Of a stretch of 64,000 nt of DNA, positions 43,484-53,466 are shown piece after piece (within the stretch, counting starts at the first letter, position 1; every line of letters begins with the position of its first letter). The DNA comes from Stenotrophomonas sp. 24(2023) (lineage in GTDB: Bacteria > Pseudomonadota > Gammaproteobacteria > Xanthomonadales > Xanthomonadaceae): assembly GCF_030913365.1 (NCBI RefSeq), contig NZ_CP133160.1, forward strand, positions 1,116,001-1,180,000. Reading direction: 5' to 3'. The position numbers and the translations under genes are program-made. The notes under the pieces were generated by a model that made no database searches, had not been told where the DNA came from, and saw only the letters and a program-made list of their open reading frames with translations.

Positions 43484-44107
43484 TCAGGCCAGTGCGGACG
43501 CAGCCAGCAGCACGATGGCCACGCTGCTGGCCCGCTGCAGCGGCAACCGCCAGTGGGCACGCACGGCCTTGTCCCCACCGCGCACGGCAAACAGGGCGTA
43601 GGCGAGGTTGCACAGCGCCGCCACGGCAACGAAGGTCACCGCGTGTACCAGCAGCTGCCATTGCAGCTGCAGGCCGGAACCGGCGTCGATGAACTGTGGC
43701 AGGAAGGCCAGCAGCAGCAACAGCAGGCGCGGGCTGCTGGCACCGGCCAGTACCCCTTCCAGGAACCGCAGGGTACGGGCCGGGCGCAGCCAGCCGGCCG
43801 CATCGCCGACATCGAGCACCGCCTCATGGCGCCGCCAGCCGCGTACGCAGGCAAACGCCAGCCACGCCACGCCGGCCACGCGCAGGCTGGCCAGCGCCGA
43901 AGGCGCCAGCCACAGCACGGCCCCCAGCAGCAGCACCGCCAGCACCAGCAGCAGCGCCGCCCCCAGCAGGCACCCCAGGCGCGCGGCGCGGCTGCAGTGC
44001 AGGCCCAGCTCGCTGGAACGGTCCAGTACCTGGCGGAGATTGTGGCCAGGCAGCGCGCACAACGCGAAGCAGGCGGCGGCGAACAGCAACCAGGTCGATA
44101 TCTGCAT
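43484..44107 (-). CDS. LysE-family translocator
   Basis: A 207-residue inner-membrane protein with about six hydrophobic helices. The first helix ends in LCALPGHNLRQVLDRSSELGLHCSRAARLGCLLGAALL, the LysE/RhtB signature region with Pro-Gly-His-Asn in place of the more common PGPN. FLEGVLAGASSPRLLLLLLAFLPQFIDAG is the second conserved block. The family exports amino acids and small metabolites. The PGHN variation and the lack of a linked LysG/Lrp regulator leave the substrate open. Confidence 0.82.
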   Translation of the reverse strand: MQISTWLLFAAACFALCALPGHNLRQVLDRSSELGLHCSRAARLGCLLGAALLLVLAVLLLGAVLWLAPSALASLRVAGVAWLAFACVRGWRRHEAVLDVGDAAGWLRPARTLRFLEGVLAGASSPRLLLLLLAFLPQFIDAGSGLQLQWQLLVHAVTFVAVAALCNLAYALFAVRGGDKAVRAHWRLPLQRASSVAIVLLAASALA

Positions 44108-44254
44108 GGAAAGCCTTGATGTTGGAAGGAGCGGCAGTATTCCTGCCGCCCCTCCCTGTCATCCGCGACACACTTTGCAGATCACGACAAAAAACAACGT
44201 TTGCAACTAGTCCTAGACCACCGGTGCGGGGCGTCCCGGCACCGGTGCCCACCG

Positions 44255-47128
44255 TCAGAACCGCAGGTCGGCGCGCAGGTACCAGTAGCGGCCCCGCGGG
44301 ATGTCGTAGGTCGATGCGTCGTAACCGTTCAACGAGCACGACAGGCAGATCGGCGGATCCTTGTCGAACACGTTGTTCAACCCGGCCGTCAGCTGCAGGC
44401 CCTTCATCCAGTCGATCCGGTACCCCACCTGCAGGTCATGGAAGGTGGTGGCAGACAGCGTGTTGGTGCCGGCTGCCTGGTTGCTGCACACCGGGAAGGC
44501 CACCGCGTCACCGCAGTCCTCGGTCAACTCGGAAATGTGGCGCACCGTCCACGTTGCGCTCCAGTTGGCCAGCGACCAGTTCAGCGTGGCATTGCTGGTC
44601 CATTCGGGAATGGCGCTGTCGGCCACCTCGATGCCCGGCCCCTGCGGCTGCTTCTGCCCGGCCGCACCCAGCGCCTCGTAGCGGCCGACGAAGGTGTTCT
44701 GCCAGCCCAGCTTGAACTGGCCGATGCTCGACTGCGGCAGGGTCCAGAACAGATCCACGTCCCAGCCATCGGTCTTGATCGAGCCCAGGTTGGTCAGGCG
44801 GTTGTTGAAGCTGCTGACCGCACCGGTGCTGGCCCGGGTGATGCCGCCGCAGTACAGCGGGTCCAGCGTATCCACGCACAGGTCCAGCTGGGTCTGCGCG
44901 TTGATGGCCTGGATGGCGCCGTCGATCTGGTGGCGGTAGAAGGTCACCTCCACATCGAAGCGTTCCGACCAGGAGGCGTTGCTGCCGAACCAGGGGCTCC
45001 ACACGAAGCCGGCACTGAAGCTGCGCGAGCGTTCCGGGTCCAGTTCGCGGTTGCCGCCGGTGGTCACCGAGATCTGCGAATTGGCCTGCTGGAAGCCGGC
45101 CGGCACGCCCAGCGTGGCGCAGTTGGCGGCGCTGCCGCGCGGCGGTGTACCGCCCAGGCCGACCGAGCACGGATCGAACAGCTGCAGGTCGGCACGTGCG
45201 GCCGACCCGTACAGTTCGCCGATGGACGGTGCGCGGAAGCCTTCGGCATAACTGGTGCGCAGCACGAAATCATTGGTCACCTGCCAGCGCAGGCCATACT
45301 TGGGGGTGAACTCGCCACCGAAGGTGGAGTAATCCGAGTAGCGCCCGGCCAGGCTCAGTTCCAGCTTCTCGCCGATGGCACTCTTGGCGAACAGCGGAAT
45401 GCTCAGCTCCAGGTAGGCTTCGTTGACATCATAGGAGCCGGAGGTGGGCTGCGAGGGCACGCCGTTGTAGTGGCCGATCACCGTCAGCGGATCGGGCTGG
45501 TAGGCGCCCTTGTACTTGCGGTATTCGAAACCGGTGGCGAAGGCCACCGGGCCGGCCGGCAGCGCGAACAGTTCGCTGGACAGGTTGGCGGTGAACAGGC
45601 TCAGTTCGTTCTGGCTGCGGTCACGCACCACCGGCTGGATCCACTTCAGCATGTCCGGGGTGATCGAGCCGGCACCGCCGAAGATGTTCAGCGGCACGCA
45701 GCCGGGCGTGGCCGCGCAGACCGCCGGATCACCCAGCGCCATGTTCACCTTGTAGATGTCATAGCTGCCGTAGTTGGTCTGCTCGGCCTTGTTCTTGCTG
45801 TACATGCCGTTGACGTCCCAATCCCACGTGCGGTCGGCCGCATGGAAATTGCCGACCAGGCCGGTGGCCACATACGTGGTATCGACCTTCTGCTCGAACA
45901 CGCGCGGGCCCCCTTCCACCGGGCGCCGGCCGATCAGGCTCATGTTGCCGCCGGACACCAGGTCGAAGCCGAACGGGTTGTACGGGTTCAACCGCGAGAC
46001 CACGATGTTGTCGGCCAGCGGGTTGCCGGTGGCGCCATCGGGGCCGAAGAACAGCGGTTCCGGGCCGGCCTGGTTGGTCGACTTGCGCTGGTTGCCCAGT
46101 GCCTTGACGTACCACTGCACGTTGTCGGTGATGTCGAAGCGGAACTGGCCGAACACGCCTTTGCGTTCGGACGGGGTCAGCACCATGTTGTATTCGGCGA
46201 AGTTGAAGCGATCGGCCGTGGTGAAGCAGTGGTAATCGTCGGTGCGGCTGCACCCGGCACTGCCGTCATAGCGCGGGTTGCTCACCCCGGTGTTGGGCAC
46301 GATGTTCTGCACCGCGCCGGTATTGGGGTCGGTGAACATGAAACGCCCCTGCGGAATGCCACCGCTGCCGAACGCCAGGCCGGTGCCGGGAATCGGGAAA
46401 CGCGACTGTTCGCGGTCACGCGCGAACACCGGGTCCTGCTTGGTCCAGCTGGCGCCCAGGAACAGGCTGTAGCGGTCACCGCGCGTGCCCCAGGCCAGGT
46501 CCACGCCCTTCTGCGTGCCATCGCCCTTGCTGTATTCGCCATAGTTGAGCGTCACCTGCCCGCCATCGAAATCGCGGCGGGTGATGATGTTGACCACGCC
46601 GGCGATCGCATCGGAGCCGTACAGCGACGACGCGCCATCTTCCAGCACTTCGATGCGCTCGACGATGGCCAGCGGAATGGTGTTCAGATCGGTGGCCGCG
46701 CCAACGCCGGACGCGGACGATTCATTGACCCAGCGGATGCCATCGACCAGCACCAGCACGCGCTTGGCGCCCAGATGGCGCAGGTTCACCTGCGCCGAAC
46801 CGGCGCCCACACCACTGCCATCGGGCGGGAAGCCGAAGTTGCCGGACGAATTGAACTTGGCGTTGAGCGCCGAGCCGGCACCGGTGAGTTGCTGCAGGAC
46901 CTCGCCGATGGAATTCAGGCCGGTCTTTTCGATGTCGCCACGGGTCAGCGTATGGATGGGTGTCTGGCCTTCCACTTCGGCGCGCTTGATGCGCGATCCG
47001 GTGACCTCCACGCGGTCCAGGTCCGTGGTGCTGCGGCTGCTGTCCTGGGCCCATGCCGACAGCGGCATGAATGTGGCCAGGCACAGCGTGACCGCGACCG
47101 CCAAGGGGCGGTGGTGCAGATGGTTCAT
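44255..47128 (-). CDS. Large TonB-dependent receptor
   Basis: A 957-residue outer-membrane receptor with a signal peptide ending near SAWAQ, a TonB box within [14 protein letters not shown], and a plug with [24 protein letters not shown] and [61 protein letters not shown]. The length and the VTGSRIKR start are typical of the xanthomonad group related to peptide/carbohydrate TonB receptors. The barrel ends in RADLRF. Two Cys (ICLSCSLNG) lie in a C-terminal loop. GGAG lies about 9 bases before the ATG. The next upstream gene on the same strand is exbD, suggesting a dedicated energising subunit. Confidence 0.88.
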   Translation of the reverse strand: MNHLHHRPLAVAVTLCLATFMPLSAWAQDSSRSTTDLDRVEVTGSRIKRAEVEGQTPIHTLTRGDIEKTGLNSIGEVLQQLTGAGSALNAKFNSSGNFGFPPDGSGVGAGSAQVNLRHLGAKRVLVLVDGIRWVNESSASGVGAATDLNTIPLAIVERIEVLEDGASSLYGSDAIAGVVNIITRRDFDGGQVTLNYGEYSKGDGTQKGVDLAWGTRGDRYSLFLGASWTKQDPVFARDREQSRFPIPGTGLAFGSGGIPQGRFMFTDPNTGAVQNIVPNTGVSNPRYDGSAGCSRTDDYHCFTTADRFNFAEYNMVLTPSERKGVFGQFRFDITDNVQWYVKALGNQRKSTNQAGPEPLFFGPDGATGNPLADNIVVSRLNPYNPFGFDLVSGGNMSLIGRRPVEGGPRVFEQKVDTTYVATGLVGNFHAADRTWDWDVNGMYSKNKAEQTNYGSYDIYKVNMALGDPAVCAATPGCVPLNIFGGAGSITPDMLKWIQPVVRDRSQNELSLFTANLSSELFALPAGPVAFATGFEYRKYKGAYQPDPLTVIGHYNGVPSQPTSGSYDVNEAYLELSIPLFAKSAIGEKLELSLAGRYSDYSTFGGEFTPKYGLRWQVTNDFVLRTSYAEGFRAPSIGELYGSAARADLQLFDPCSVGLGGTPPRGSAANCATLGVPAGFQQANSQISVTTGGNRELDPERSRSFSAGFVWSPWFGSNASWSERFDVEVTFYRHQIDGAIQAINAQTQLDLCVDTLDPLYCGGITRASTGAVSSFNNRLTNLGSIKTDGWDVDLFWTLPQSSIGQFKLGWQNTFVGRYEALGAAGQKQPQGPGIEVADSAIPEWTSNATLNWSLANWSATWTVRHISELTEDCGDAVAFPVCSNQAAGTNTLSATTFHDLQVGYRIDWMKGLQLTAGLNNVFDKDPPICLSCSLNGYDASTYDIPRGRYWYLRADLRF

Positions 47129-47244
47129 TCGCTCTCTCTCCAAAGGAATGTCGGGACGGTGGCTGCCGCATCCCCTGCACCGCGGCAACGTCTCCTTTGT
47201 AAACAAGAGGTAAATCCGGCGACGTGACGCCCGACACCTTTTCA

Positions 47245-47281
47245 CGTCAATTTGACGAATCTGAAAGCAGATAACGTCAAA
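47245..47281. promoter_or_regulatory. Palindromic operator-like cluster upstream of the large TonB-dependent receptor
   Basis: CGTCAATTTGACG (47245-47257) is a perfect palindrome about a central T, and a further half-site ACGTCAAAT begins 47274. These repeats fall about 117-153 bp upstream of the receptor start in AT-richer DNA, where a regulator would bind. Confidence 0.6.
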
Positions 47282-47386
47282 TGGCCGCAGATCTAACACC
47301 AAAGTACTAGACGCTTCCTCCACAACGACGAACGCCGGGCAGCACCCGGCGTCGTCGGTGTCATTCCCTGCTGGCCCCGGATGCGG

Positions 47387-47794
47387 TCAGCGCACGAACG
47401 CGATGCGTTCCATGCCGGTGGCTTCGGCAGCGGCCAGGATCTTGGCCATGCCGTCGTACTCGGCCGCCGGGTCGGTGGCGATGCGCAGTTCCGGCAGGTT
47501 GCCGGCATTGGCACCGGCCTCGGCCTGCAGGCGTGCGCGCAGGTCGCCGATGGCCAGGGCCTGGCCATTCCAGCTGAGCTGGTTGGCCGCATCCAGTCGC
47601 AGCTCGATCGGCGGCGGCGGGTCCGGGCGCGCGATGGCCCGGTCGGTGGCCTGCGGCAACTGCACCGCGATGGGGCGGGAAATCATCGGTGCGGTCACGA
47701 TGAAGATGATCAGCAGTACCAGCATCACGTCCACCAGCGGCGTGACGTTGATCTCTGCCAGGGGTCCTTGTCCTTCCACGCGATTGAACGCCAT
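47387..47794 (-). CDS. exbD: ExbD/TolR-family energy-transducing protein
   Basis: A 135-residue protein with one N-terminal membrane helix (INVTPLVDVMLVLLIIFIVTAP) that carries the proton-relay Asp in LVDVMLVL, then a periplasmic domain. ExbD works with ExbB and TonB to energise outer-membrane receptors. No exbB or tonB lies beside it, so it must join components encoded elsewhere; the adjacent large receptor is a plausible client. It lies about 260 bp upstream of that receptor on the same strand, with palindromic regulatory DNA between. Confidence 0.88.
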   Translation of the reverse strand: MAFNRVEGQGPLAEINVTPLVDVMLVLLIIFIVTAPMISRPIAVQLPQATDRAIARPDPPPPIELRLDAANQLSWNGQALAIGDLRARLQAEAGANAGNLPELRIATDPAAEYDGMAKILAAAEATGMERIAFVR

Positions 47795-47958
47795 GTGCCG
47801 CTCCCTGCAGCCGGGCCGATTGCCCTGTTGCCGACACTACGCTGCCGCCCGCCCTGCCCGGAATGCACGCCTGAACGCTGATTCAGCCAGCGTTCTGGCG
47901 GCGCCTGCGGTTACGTTCTGCGACGTTGAATTCAGCCGGTTGCCGCTATGCTGCCAGC

Positions 47959-49938
47959 ATGACCCGACACTTCCGCCCTGTCCTGCCATTGATGGCGCTG
48001 GCCACGACCCTGCTGGGGACGGTTGCCTGCGCATCCGCCCAATCCCTCGATGCCCAGCGCGCGCAGATGCGCGCCGCGCTGGACGCCGCCGAACGCGGCC
48101 AGCTCGATCCGGCCCAGGCCGCCGCGCTGCGCAACCACCCGCTGTATGGCTGGCTGGAACTGGCCGGCCTGCGCCGCAACATCGACACCGTGACCAACGT
48201 GCAGGCGCAGGATTTCCTCAAGCGCTATGACGGCCAGCCGGTGGCCAGCAATTTCCGCGGCGTGTGGCTGCCGGCCGTGGCCCGCCGCCAGGACTGGCCG
48301 ACCCTGCTGGCCAACTGGGTACCCACCGACAATGTCGGCCTGCGCTGCGCGCAGCTGACCGCGCGCCAGGCCACCGGCAAGGCCGATGCGCAGTGGACCA
48401 CCGAAGCACAGGATCTGTGGCGCAGGAACGGCAAGGCCCTGCCCGATGGCTGCGATGCCGTGTTTGCCGTGCTGCAGGCACAGGGCGGCCTGACCGATGC
48501 CCTGCGCTGGGAACGCGTGGATGCCGCCGCCGATGCGCAGCAGCCGGCGGTGATGCGCGCCGCGGCGCGTGGCCTGCCCGCTGCCGATCTGGCGATGGCC
48601 AACGACTACGCGGCCTTCGTCGATGCCCCCAGCGCCAAGGCACTGAACTGGCCGCGCAGCGAACGCAGCCGACGCATCGCCACCGATGGCCTGCTGAAAC
48701 TGGCCAAGGCCAACCCGGATGCGACCGAACAGCAGCTGCCGCAGTACGCGCAGGCCCTGGGCCTGAGTGCGGCGCAGCAGGGCCAGGTGCGTTACCAGAT
48801 CGCGCTGTGGACCGTGGCTTCGTACCTGCCCGATTCCGCACGCCGCCTCAACGCCGTGCCCGAATCGGCCTATGACGAGCGCCTGCACGAATGGCGTGCG
48901 CGCGAAGCCATGGCCCGCGGTGACTGGCCCGCCGCGCTGGCGGCCATCCGCAAGATGGGCCCGACCCAGCGCAACGACTCGCGCTGGCGCTACTTCGAAG
49001 GCCGCATGCTGGAAAAGACCGGCCAGGCGGCACAGGCACAACCGCTGTTCCGCGACGCCGCACGCGCCTCCACCTTCCACGGCTTCCTGGCTGCCGACAA
49101 GCTGCAGCAGGCCTATACGCTGTGCCCGTGGAAGCCCAACGACAGCGCCCAGGCCCGCGCCACCGTCGCACGCGATCCGGCCATCGTGCGCGCCATGGAA
49201 CTGTTCCAGATCGACCGCAACAGCTGGGCCGTGGCCGAATGGAACAATGCACTGGGCCGCTTCGATGACACCCAGCGCCGCCTGGCCGTGGAAGTCGCCC
49301 AGGACAACGGCTGGTTCGACCGCGCCGTGTTCTCGCTGGGCCGCAAGCCGGACGAGCAGCGCCTGTACGAACTGCGCTTCCCGCTGCACCACGATGACAC
49401 CATCCGCCGCGAAGCCGCCCGCAATGCGCTGGACCCGGCCTGGGTGGCGGCGGAAATCCGCGCGGAAAGCACCTTCACCCCGCGCGCACGCTCCACGGCC
49501 AACGCCATGGGGCTGATGCAGGTAGTGCCGGCCACCGGTGCGGCGGTGGCCAAATCGATCGGGCTGACCGGGTATGGCGGTGCCGCCAGCCTGTATGACC
49601 CGGACACCAACATCGCCATCGGCAGCGCCTACCTGCGCCAACTGCTGAACAAGTACAACGGCCAGCCCTACGTCACCATCGCCGCTTACAACGCCGGGCC
49701 GACCCCTACCGCGCGCTGGCTGGGCCAGCGCCCGGATTTCGACCCGGACGTGTGGATCGAAACGATCAGCTACAAGGAAACGCGTGAATATGTCGCGCGC
49801 GTGCTGGCTTTCAGCGTGATCTACGATTGGCGCCTGAACGGCGATGCGCTGCCCTTGGGCGACCGCATGCTGGGCAAGCTGCAGGACCGTCGCAAGGCCT
49901 TCACCTGCGCGGCCAACGCCGACCAGGGCGGGGACTGA
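47959..49938 (+). CDS. slt: Soluble lytic murein transglycosylase
   Basis: A 659-residue periplasmic enzyme that cleaves peptidoglycan to anhydromuropeptides. A signal peptide (to about residue 28, CASAQ) precedes a long alpha-superhelical U-domain, then the linker and the GH23 catalytic domain: [33 protein letters not shown] with the catalytic Glu in AES, then [17 protein letters not shown] and [17 protein letters not shown]. The arrangement and length match Slt70. The ATG at 47959 begins the signal sequence; an earlier in-frame start at 47926 is less suitable. It is divergent from exbD and is followed by SMAG-type repeats. Confidence 0.93.
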   Translation: MTRHFRPVLPLMALATTLLGTVACASAQSLDAQRAQMRAALDAAERGQLDPAQAAALRNHPLYGWLELAGLRRNIDTVTNVQAQDFLKRYDGQPVASNFRGVWLPAVARRQDWPTLLANWVPTDNVGLRCAQLTARQATGKADAQWTTEAQDLWRRNGKALPDGCDAVFAVLQAQGGLTDALRWERVDAAADAQQPAVMRAAARGLPAADLAMANDYAAFVDAPSAKALNWPRSERSRRIATDGLLKLAKANPDATEQQLPQYAQALGLSAAQQGQVRYQIALWTVASYLPDSARRLNAVPESAYDERLHEWRAREAMARGDWPAALAAIRKMGPTQRNDSRWRYFEGRMLEKTGQAAQAQPLFRDAARASTFHGFLAADKLQQAYTLCPWKPNDSAQARATVARDPAIVRAMELFQIDRNSWAVAEWNNALGRFDDTQRRLAVEVAQDNGWFDRAVFSLGRKPDEQRLYELRFPLHHDDTIRREAARNALDPAWVAAEIRAESTFTPRARSTANAMGLMQVVPATGAAVAKSIGLTGYGGAASLYDPDTNIAIGSAYLRQLLNKYNGQPYVTIAAYNAGPTPTARWLGQRPDFDPDVWIETISYKETREYVARVLAFSVIYDWRLNGDALPLGDRMLGKLQDRRKAFTCAANADQGGD

Positions 49939-49987
49939 TCGCCCCGGGCGTGAGCGCACGGTAGCGCCAGGCCATGCCTGGCTGCGG

Positions 49988-50085
49988 CCCCCACCGCGTG
50001 ATGATGGATTCAATCCACGCATGGCGTGGATCTACGGCACGGCCCCCACCGGCGTGGTGAGGGATTCGATCCACGCACGGTGTGG
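49988..50085. repeat. SMAG repeat within a duplicated ~42-bp segment
   Basis: A complete SMAG unit at 50013-50035 is embedded in a 42-base segment (49988-50029) that recurs imperfectly at 50044-50085. The second copy keeps the CCACGC stem but has lost the GTAG end and matching arm, so it looks like a decayed duplicate. Confidence 0.7.
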
Positions 50086-50134
50086 GGCCGCGTGGCCCGG
50101 CGCCGGGCGCGCCCACCATGCGATCATGCCCGGC

Positions 50135-51361
50135 ATGAAGATCTATCTTGTCGGCGGCGCCGTGCGCGACCGCCTGCTGCAGCGCCCTGCCGGCGACCGT
50201 GACTGGGTCGTGGTCGGTGCCACGCCCGCACAGATGGAGGCGCAGGGCTATCGTGCCGTGGGCCGCGATTTCCCGGTGTTCCTGCACCCGGATACCGGCG
50301 AGGAATACGCCCTGGCCCGTACCGAACGCAAATCCGGCCGAGGCTACCGCGGCTTCGTGGTCGACGCCGACCCGTCGGTGACGCTGGAACAGGACCTGCT
50401 GCGCCGCGACTTCACCATCAACGCCATCGCCTGCGATGAAGCCACCGGCACCCTGGTGGACCCGTATGCAGGCGTGCGCGATATCGAACGGAAGATCCTG
50501 CGCCACGTCGGCCCGGCGTTCGTGGAAGATCCCCTGCGCGTACTGCGCGCGGCGCGCTTCATGGCCCGCTTTGCGCCGCTGGGCTTCACCGTGGCGCCGG
50601 AGACGATGGACCTGATGCGCCAGGTCGCCGCCAGCGGCGAACTGGATGCCCTGGTACCCGAGCGGGTGTGGCAGGAACTGCGCAAGGCCCTGGCCAGTGC
50701 ACGCCCTTCCGCCTTCCTGCGCACGCTGCACGACGCGCAGGCGCTGGGCCCGATCCTGCCCGAACTGGAAGCCCTGTACGGCGTGCCGCAGCGTGCCCAG
50801 TTCCACCCGGAAATCGATACCGGCCTGCACCAGGAAATGGTCAGCGACATGGCCGCGCGCCTGGCACCGGGTGACGACCTGGTCGGGTTCGCCGCGCTCA
50901 CCCACGATCTGGGCAAAGGGCTGACGCCCCGGGAGGAATGGCCGCGCCACATCATGCACGAGCAGCGCGGGGTGAAACCGCTCAAGGCACTGTGCGCTCG
51001 CCTGAAGGTGCCGACCGAACACCTGCAGCTGGCCGAAACGGTCTGCCGCGAACACCTCAACGTGCACCGCATCGATGAACTGCGCGATGCCACGGTGCTG
51101 GAGATGCTGGGCCGCATGGATGCCTTCCGGCGCCCGGAGCGCATCGCCCGCATCGCGCTGTGTTGCGACGCGGACAACCGGGGCCGGCTCGGCTTTGAGG
51201 ACAGCGCCTATCCGCAGGGGGACACCCTGGTGCGCCTGCACCGGGCGGCGCTGTCGGTACAGGCACGTGATATCGACACCACGCACCTGCAGGGCCCGGC
51301 CATCGGCCAGGCGCTGGCCAAGGCACGTACGGCCGCCATCGCCGCCGCACGCGCGGGCTGA
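50135..51361 (+). CDS. cca: CCA-adding enzyme (multifunctional, with HD domain)
   Basis: A 408-residue tRNA nucleotidyltransferase that builds or repairs the 3' CCA end. The start [15 protein letters not shown] is the class II signature; the catalytic DxD is in [20 protein letters not shown] gives the metal and base-pairing region, and [16 protein letters not shown] the next block. The C-terminal HD phosphohydrolase domain has LTHDLGKG and the HxHxxxG region ([12 protein letters not shown]), so this is the gammaproteobacterial three-activity form. An ATG three codons upstream (50126) is possible. It is convergent with the SseB-like gene. Confidence 0.95.
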   Translation: MKIYLVGGAVRDRLLQRPAGDRDWVVVGATPAQMEAQGYRAVGRDFPVFLHPDTGEEYALARTERKSGRGYRGFVVDADPSVTLEQDLLRRDFTINAIACDEATGTLVDPYAGVRDIERKILRHVGPAFVEDPLRVLRAARFMARFAPLGFTVAPETMDLMRQVAASGELDALVPERVWQELRKALASARPSAFLRTLHDAQALGPILPELEALYGVPQRAQFHPEIDTGLHQEMVSDMAARLAPGDDLVGFAALTHDLGKGLTPREEWPRHIMHEQRGVKPLKALCARLKVPTEHLQLAETVCREHLNVHRIDELRDATVLEMLGRMDAFRRPERIARIALCCDADNRGRLGFEDSAYPQGDTLVRLHRAALSVQARDIDTTHLQGPAIGQALAKARTAAIAAARAG

Positions 51362-51372
51362 AACCGGCCCGC

Positions 51373-51804
51373 TTACTGCGCCGCGCGGGTGATCGCCGCT
51401 GCGCGCTGCTTCAGGTGCACCACCGCGTCGGGAATCATCTCCATGCCCAGGTCGAAGCCCGGGTTGAGCACGATGCCCACGCCGTCGGACATGGCGCCCA
51501 GCAGCCACAGCACGTCCACCGGCAGGGCGTTGTCGAACTGCGGCAGCTGCTCGCTCCACGGCAACGCCCGTTCCACGGCAGAGAACACCGCGAACATCGG
51601 CTCGCCGCTTTCGGCGGTCAGCACCAGCGGGGTGATCGATTCATCCCATTCCGAATCGGCTTCCACCGGCGAATCCAGCAGCACGAAGACCTGGTCGGCC
51701 AGCAGGCTGTCCAGGAAATCCTGTGCGGCCAGCGAGCCGTCCTGGGCCTGTACCAGGCGTGCTTCCAGGTCGTTGAGGGGTTCGAAGGGGGTGTCGTGTT
51801 CCAT
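51373..51804 (-). CDS. SseB-family protein
   Basis: A 143-residue acidic soluble protein resembling the SseB N-terminal domain (ARLVQAQDGSLAAQDFLDSLLADQVFVLLDSP, PLVLTAESGEPMFAVFSAVERALPW, DVLWLLGAMSDGVGIVLNPGFDLGMEMIPDAV). The family is named after a protein once linked to serine sensitivity; the biochemical role is unknown. It contains no catalytic motif. It is convergent with cca, with stop codons 11 bp apart. Confidence 0.8.
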   Translation of the reverse strand: MEHDTPFEPLNDLEARLVQAQDGSLAAQDFLDSLLADQVFVLLDSPVEADSEWDESITPLVLTAESGEPMFAVFSAVERALPWSEQLPQFDNALPVDVLWLLGAMSDGVGIVLNPGFDLGMEMIPDAVVHLKQRAAAITRAAQ

Positions 51805-51852
51805 GTTGCGTCCGAGGGTGGTTAACGGGTGCGACTTTACCAGCCCCGGGCT

Positions 51853-52191
51853 TCAGGCGATGTGTCCGTACCGCCACAGCCAGCCCAGCAACGCCAGCCC
51901 TGCCACCACCACCAGCATCAGCGGCAAGCCGAAGCGGTGACGCCACGGGATCGGCACGCCACCCAGCTGCTGGTCCATGGCCACGGTGTCCAGCACCCAG
52001 CCGTGCTGGCAGCGGGTGCAGGCCAGTTCGTAGCGGCGCTGGTAGGCGAAGCCGAACAACAGGTCGATGCGCGCCATTCTGTAGCGCAGCTGCGGGGCGA
52101 AGTCGGTTTCCGTCTGGCAGCGCAGGCAGTGATGGGCCTCGGTCGGGCCGACCACCACGACGCGCTCCTGCTGGCCGATCAGCATCATCAT
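51853..52191 (-). CDS. Small zinc-ribbon membrane protein
   Basis: A 112-residue protein with two CxxC pairs, HCLRCQTETDF and LACTRCQHGW, forming a probable four-cysteine zinc ribbon, followed by one C-terminal membrane helix (FGLPLMLVVVAGLALLGWLW). Three ATG codons in a row begin the reading frame, 3 bases after the stop of the upstream S41 peptidase gene, so translation is probably coupled. It may be an adapter or assembly factor for that enzyme, but nothing in the sequence proves this. Confidence 0.72.
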   Translation of the reverse strand: MMMLIGQQERVVVVGPTEAHHCLRCQTETDFAPQLRYRMARIDLLFGFAYQRRYELACTRCQHGWVLDTVAMDQQLGGVPIPWRHRFGLPLMLVVVAGLALLGWLWRYGHIA

Positions 52192-52194
52192 CGG

Positions 52195-53235
52195 TCAGCC
52201 ACCGCTGCAGGCAGGCTGTGCCAGCAGCCACGCCTGGGCGGCGGCGACGGTCGCCGCATCGCCGCCGGTGTACTGGTCCGGCTCGATCTTCAGCCCATCG
52301 CCGTGGCCGTTGCGGTCCTGCATCACGCTGGTGGTCAGCACCAGCGAACTGCCATCGACCAATCGACGCACCACATTGGCGGTAGACACGCCGCGGGTCG
52401 GCTCGCCGAAACTGCGCGTGTCCGGACGACCACGGAAGGCCAGCACCGTCGCCTCGCCGGAGCTGGCGGTGCGCGGCCCGGTCAGCACAGCCACAGGCGC
52501 GCCTCCGCGCTTCAATGTGAAACCGGGCGCACCGAGATCGACGATCACGCGCGTACCGAGGCGCACGCCGGACGCGGTCAATTGCCAGAGCGAGGGGCCT
52601 TCGGTGGTGACGAACCCACCCACGGTCTGGTCATCGCCCTCAGCGGTCCTCAACAGCGGCGCGGCGCCCAGCAGCATCGGCCACATGTTGCCACCGGTGT
52701 TGCCGCGCAGATCCACGATCCAACCGCAGCGGGTGTCATTGTCCTGCTCTCGGATCTCAGCCTGCCAGCGCGATGCGCGTTCCCGCATCTGTTGCTGCCC
52801 GGTCGGACCGGGCACGACGGCGAATCCGCCGATGCCGACCCGGCCGATACGCGGATCAAGACGAGGCGCATCAACGGCTGTGGCAGGTGCACCCGCCGCC
52901 GCTGCAGCGGCGGCGTTGACACGGCCAATGCGCTGTCCCCGCGCATGCATCTGCTCCGCGCTCATCCAGGCACCATGCCCACCCGAGCTGCGGTCGATGG
53001 CGTCCTTCAGCACATCGCGGATCTTTTCCGGATCATCCTGTGCGGCACTCATGTGCGCACGGATTTCCGGCCAATCCACACGGTCGCGGTAGAGCGCTTC
53101 GCGTTCGAGCATGTCCACCAGTTCGATCTGTGCCTGCCGTGTGGGCAGTTCGATGGCTGCGGCGGGGGCCGCCAGCGCGCTCATCGCAACGGCTGCGGCC
53201 AAGGCCAGCGTCGTGACGCGGACATCAACGGGCAT
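52195..53235 (-). CDS. S41-family peptidase (C-terminal processing type)
   Basis: A 346-residue secreted serine protease. The signal peptide ends near APAAAIE. The catalytic core has DTRCGWIVDLRGNTGGNMWPMLLG, VAVLTGPRTASSGEATVLAFRGRPDTRSFGEPTRGVS with the probable nucleophile in ASSGEA, and the family's VMQDRNGH and IEPD segments. No PDZ domain is visible; the N-terminal ~100 residues are helical. AAGGAG lies 7 bases before the ATG at 53235. The zinc-ribbon membrane protein gene follows 3 bases after its stop. Confidence 0.85.
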   Translation of the reverse strand: MPVDVRVTTLALAAAVAMSALAAPAAAIELPTRQAQIELVDMLEREALYRDRVDWPEIRAHMSAAQDDPEKIRDVLKDAIDRSSGGHGAWMSAEQMHARGQRIGRVNAAAAAAAGAPATAVDAPRLDPRIGRVGIGGFAVVPGPTGQQQMRERASRWQAEIREQDNDTRCGWIVDLRGNTGGNMWPMLLGAAPLLRTAEGDDQTVGGFVTTEGPSLWQLTASGVRLGTRVIVDLGAPGFTLKRGGAPVAVLTGPRTASSGEATVLAFRGRPDTRSFGEPTRGVSTANVVRRLVDGSSLVLTTSVMQDRNGHGDGLKIEPDQYTGGDAATVAAAQAWLLAQPACSGG

Positions 53236-53466
53236 TCGACGCTCCTTCGTCGGAAGAGAGAAACAGCAGCATACGCTGTTGGAAATCGCGCGGTGTGTCG
53301 GGATTGAAACTCCTGCGCCCCGGCGCGATTTACACCTTTACTGATGCAGCAGCGCAGCGTCCGCCACAGGAGGAGGAAGGCTTGCTGCATGCGGTGGTGG
53401 TGCTGGCCGATCATGCGGGAGCGCTGGTGGCACCGGCTGCGTGGGTGGGATGATGTAACGTCGGCG

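Noticed and set aside
44201-47227. A 1008-codon plus-strand open frame opposite the large TonB-dependent receptor
   Set aside because: It is the mirror of a clear receptor gene in GC-rich DNA; its translation is Arg/Gly/His/Ala-rich with no domain, signal peptide or ribosome-binding site.
53236-53466. Possible small gene in the gap between the S41 peptidase and the autotransporter
   Set aside because: Open frames here are Arg/Trp-rich shadows without ribosome-binding sites; nothing else is recognisable in the gap.
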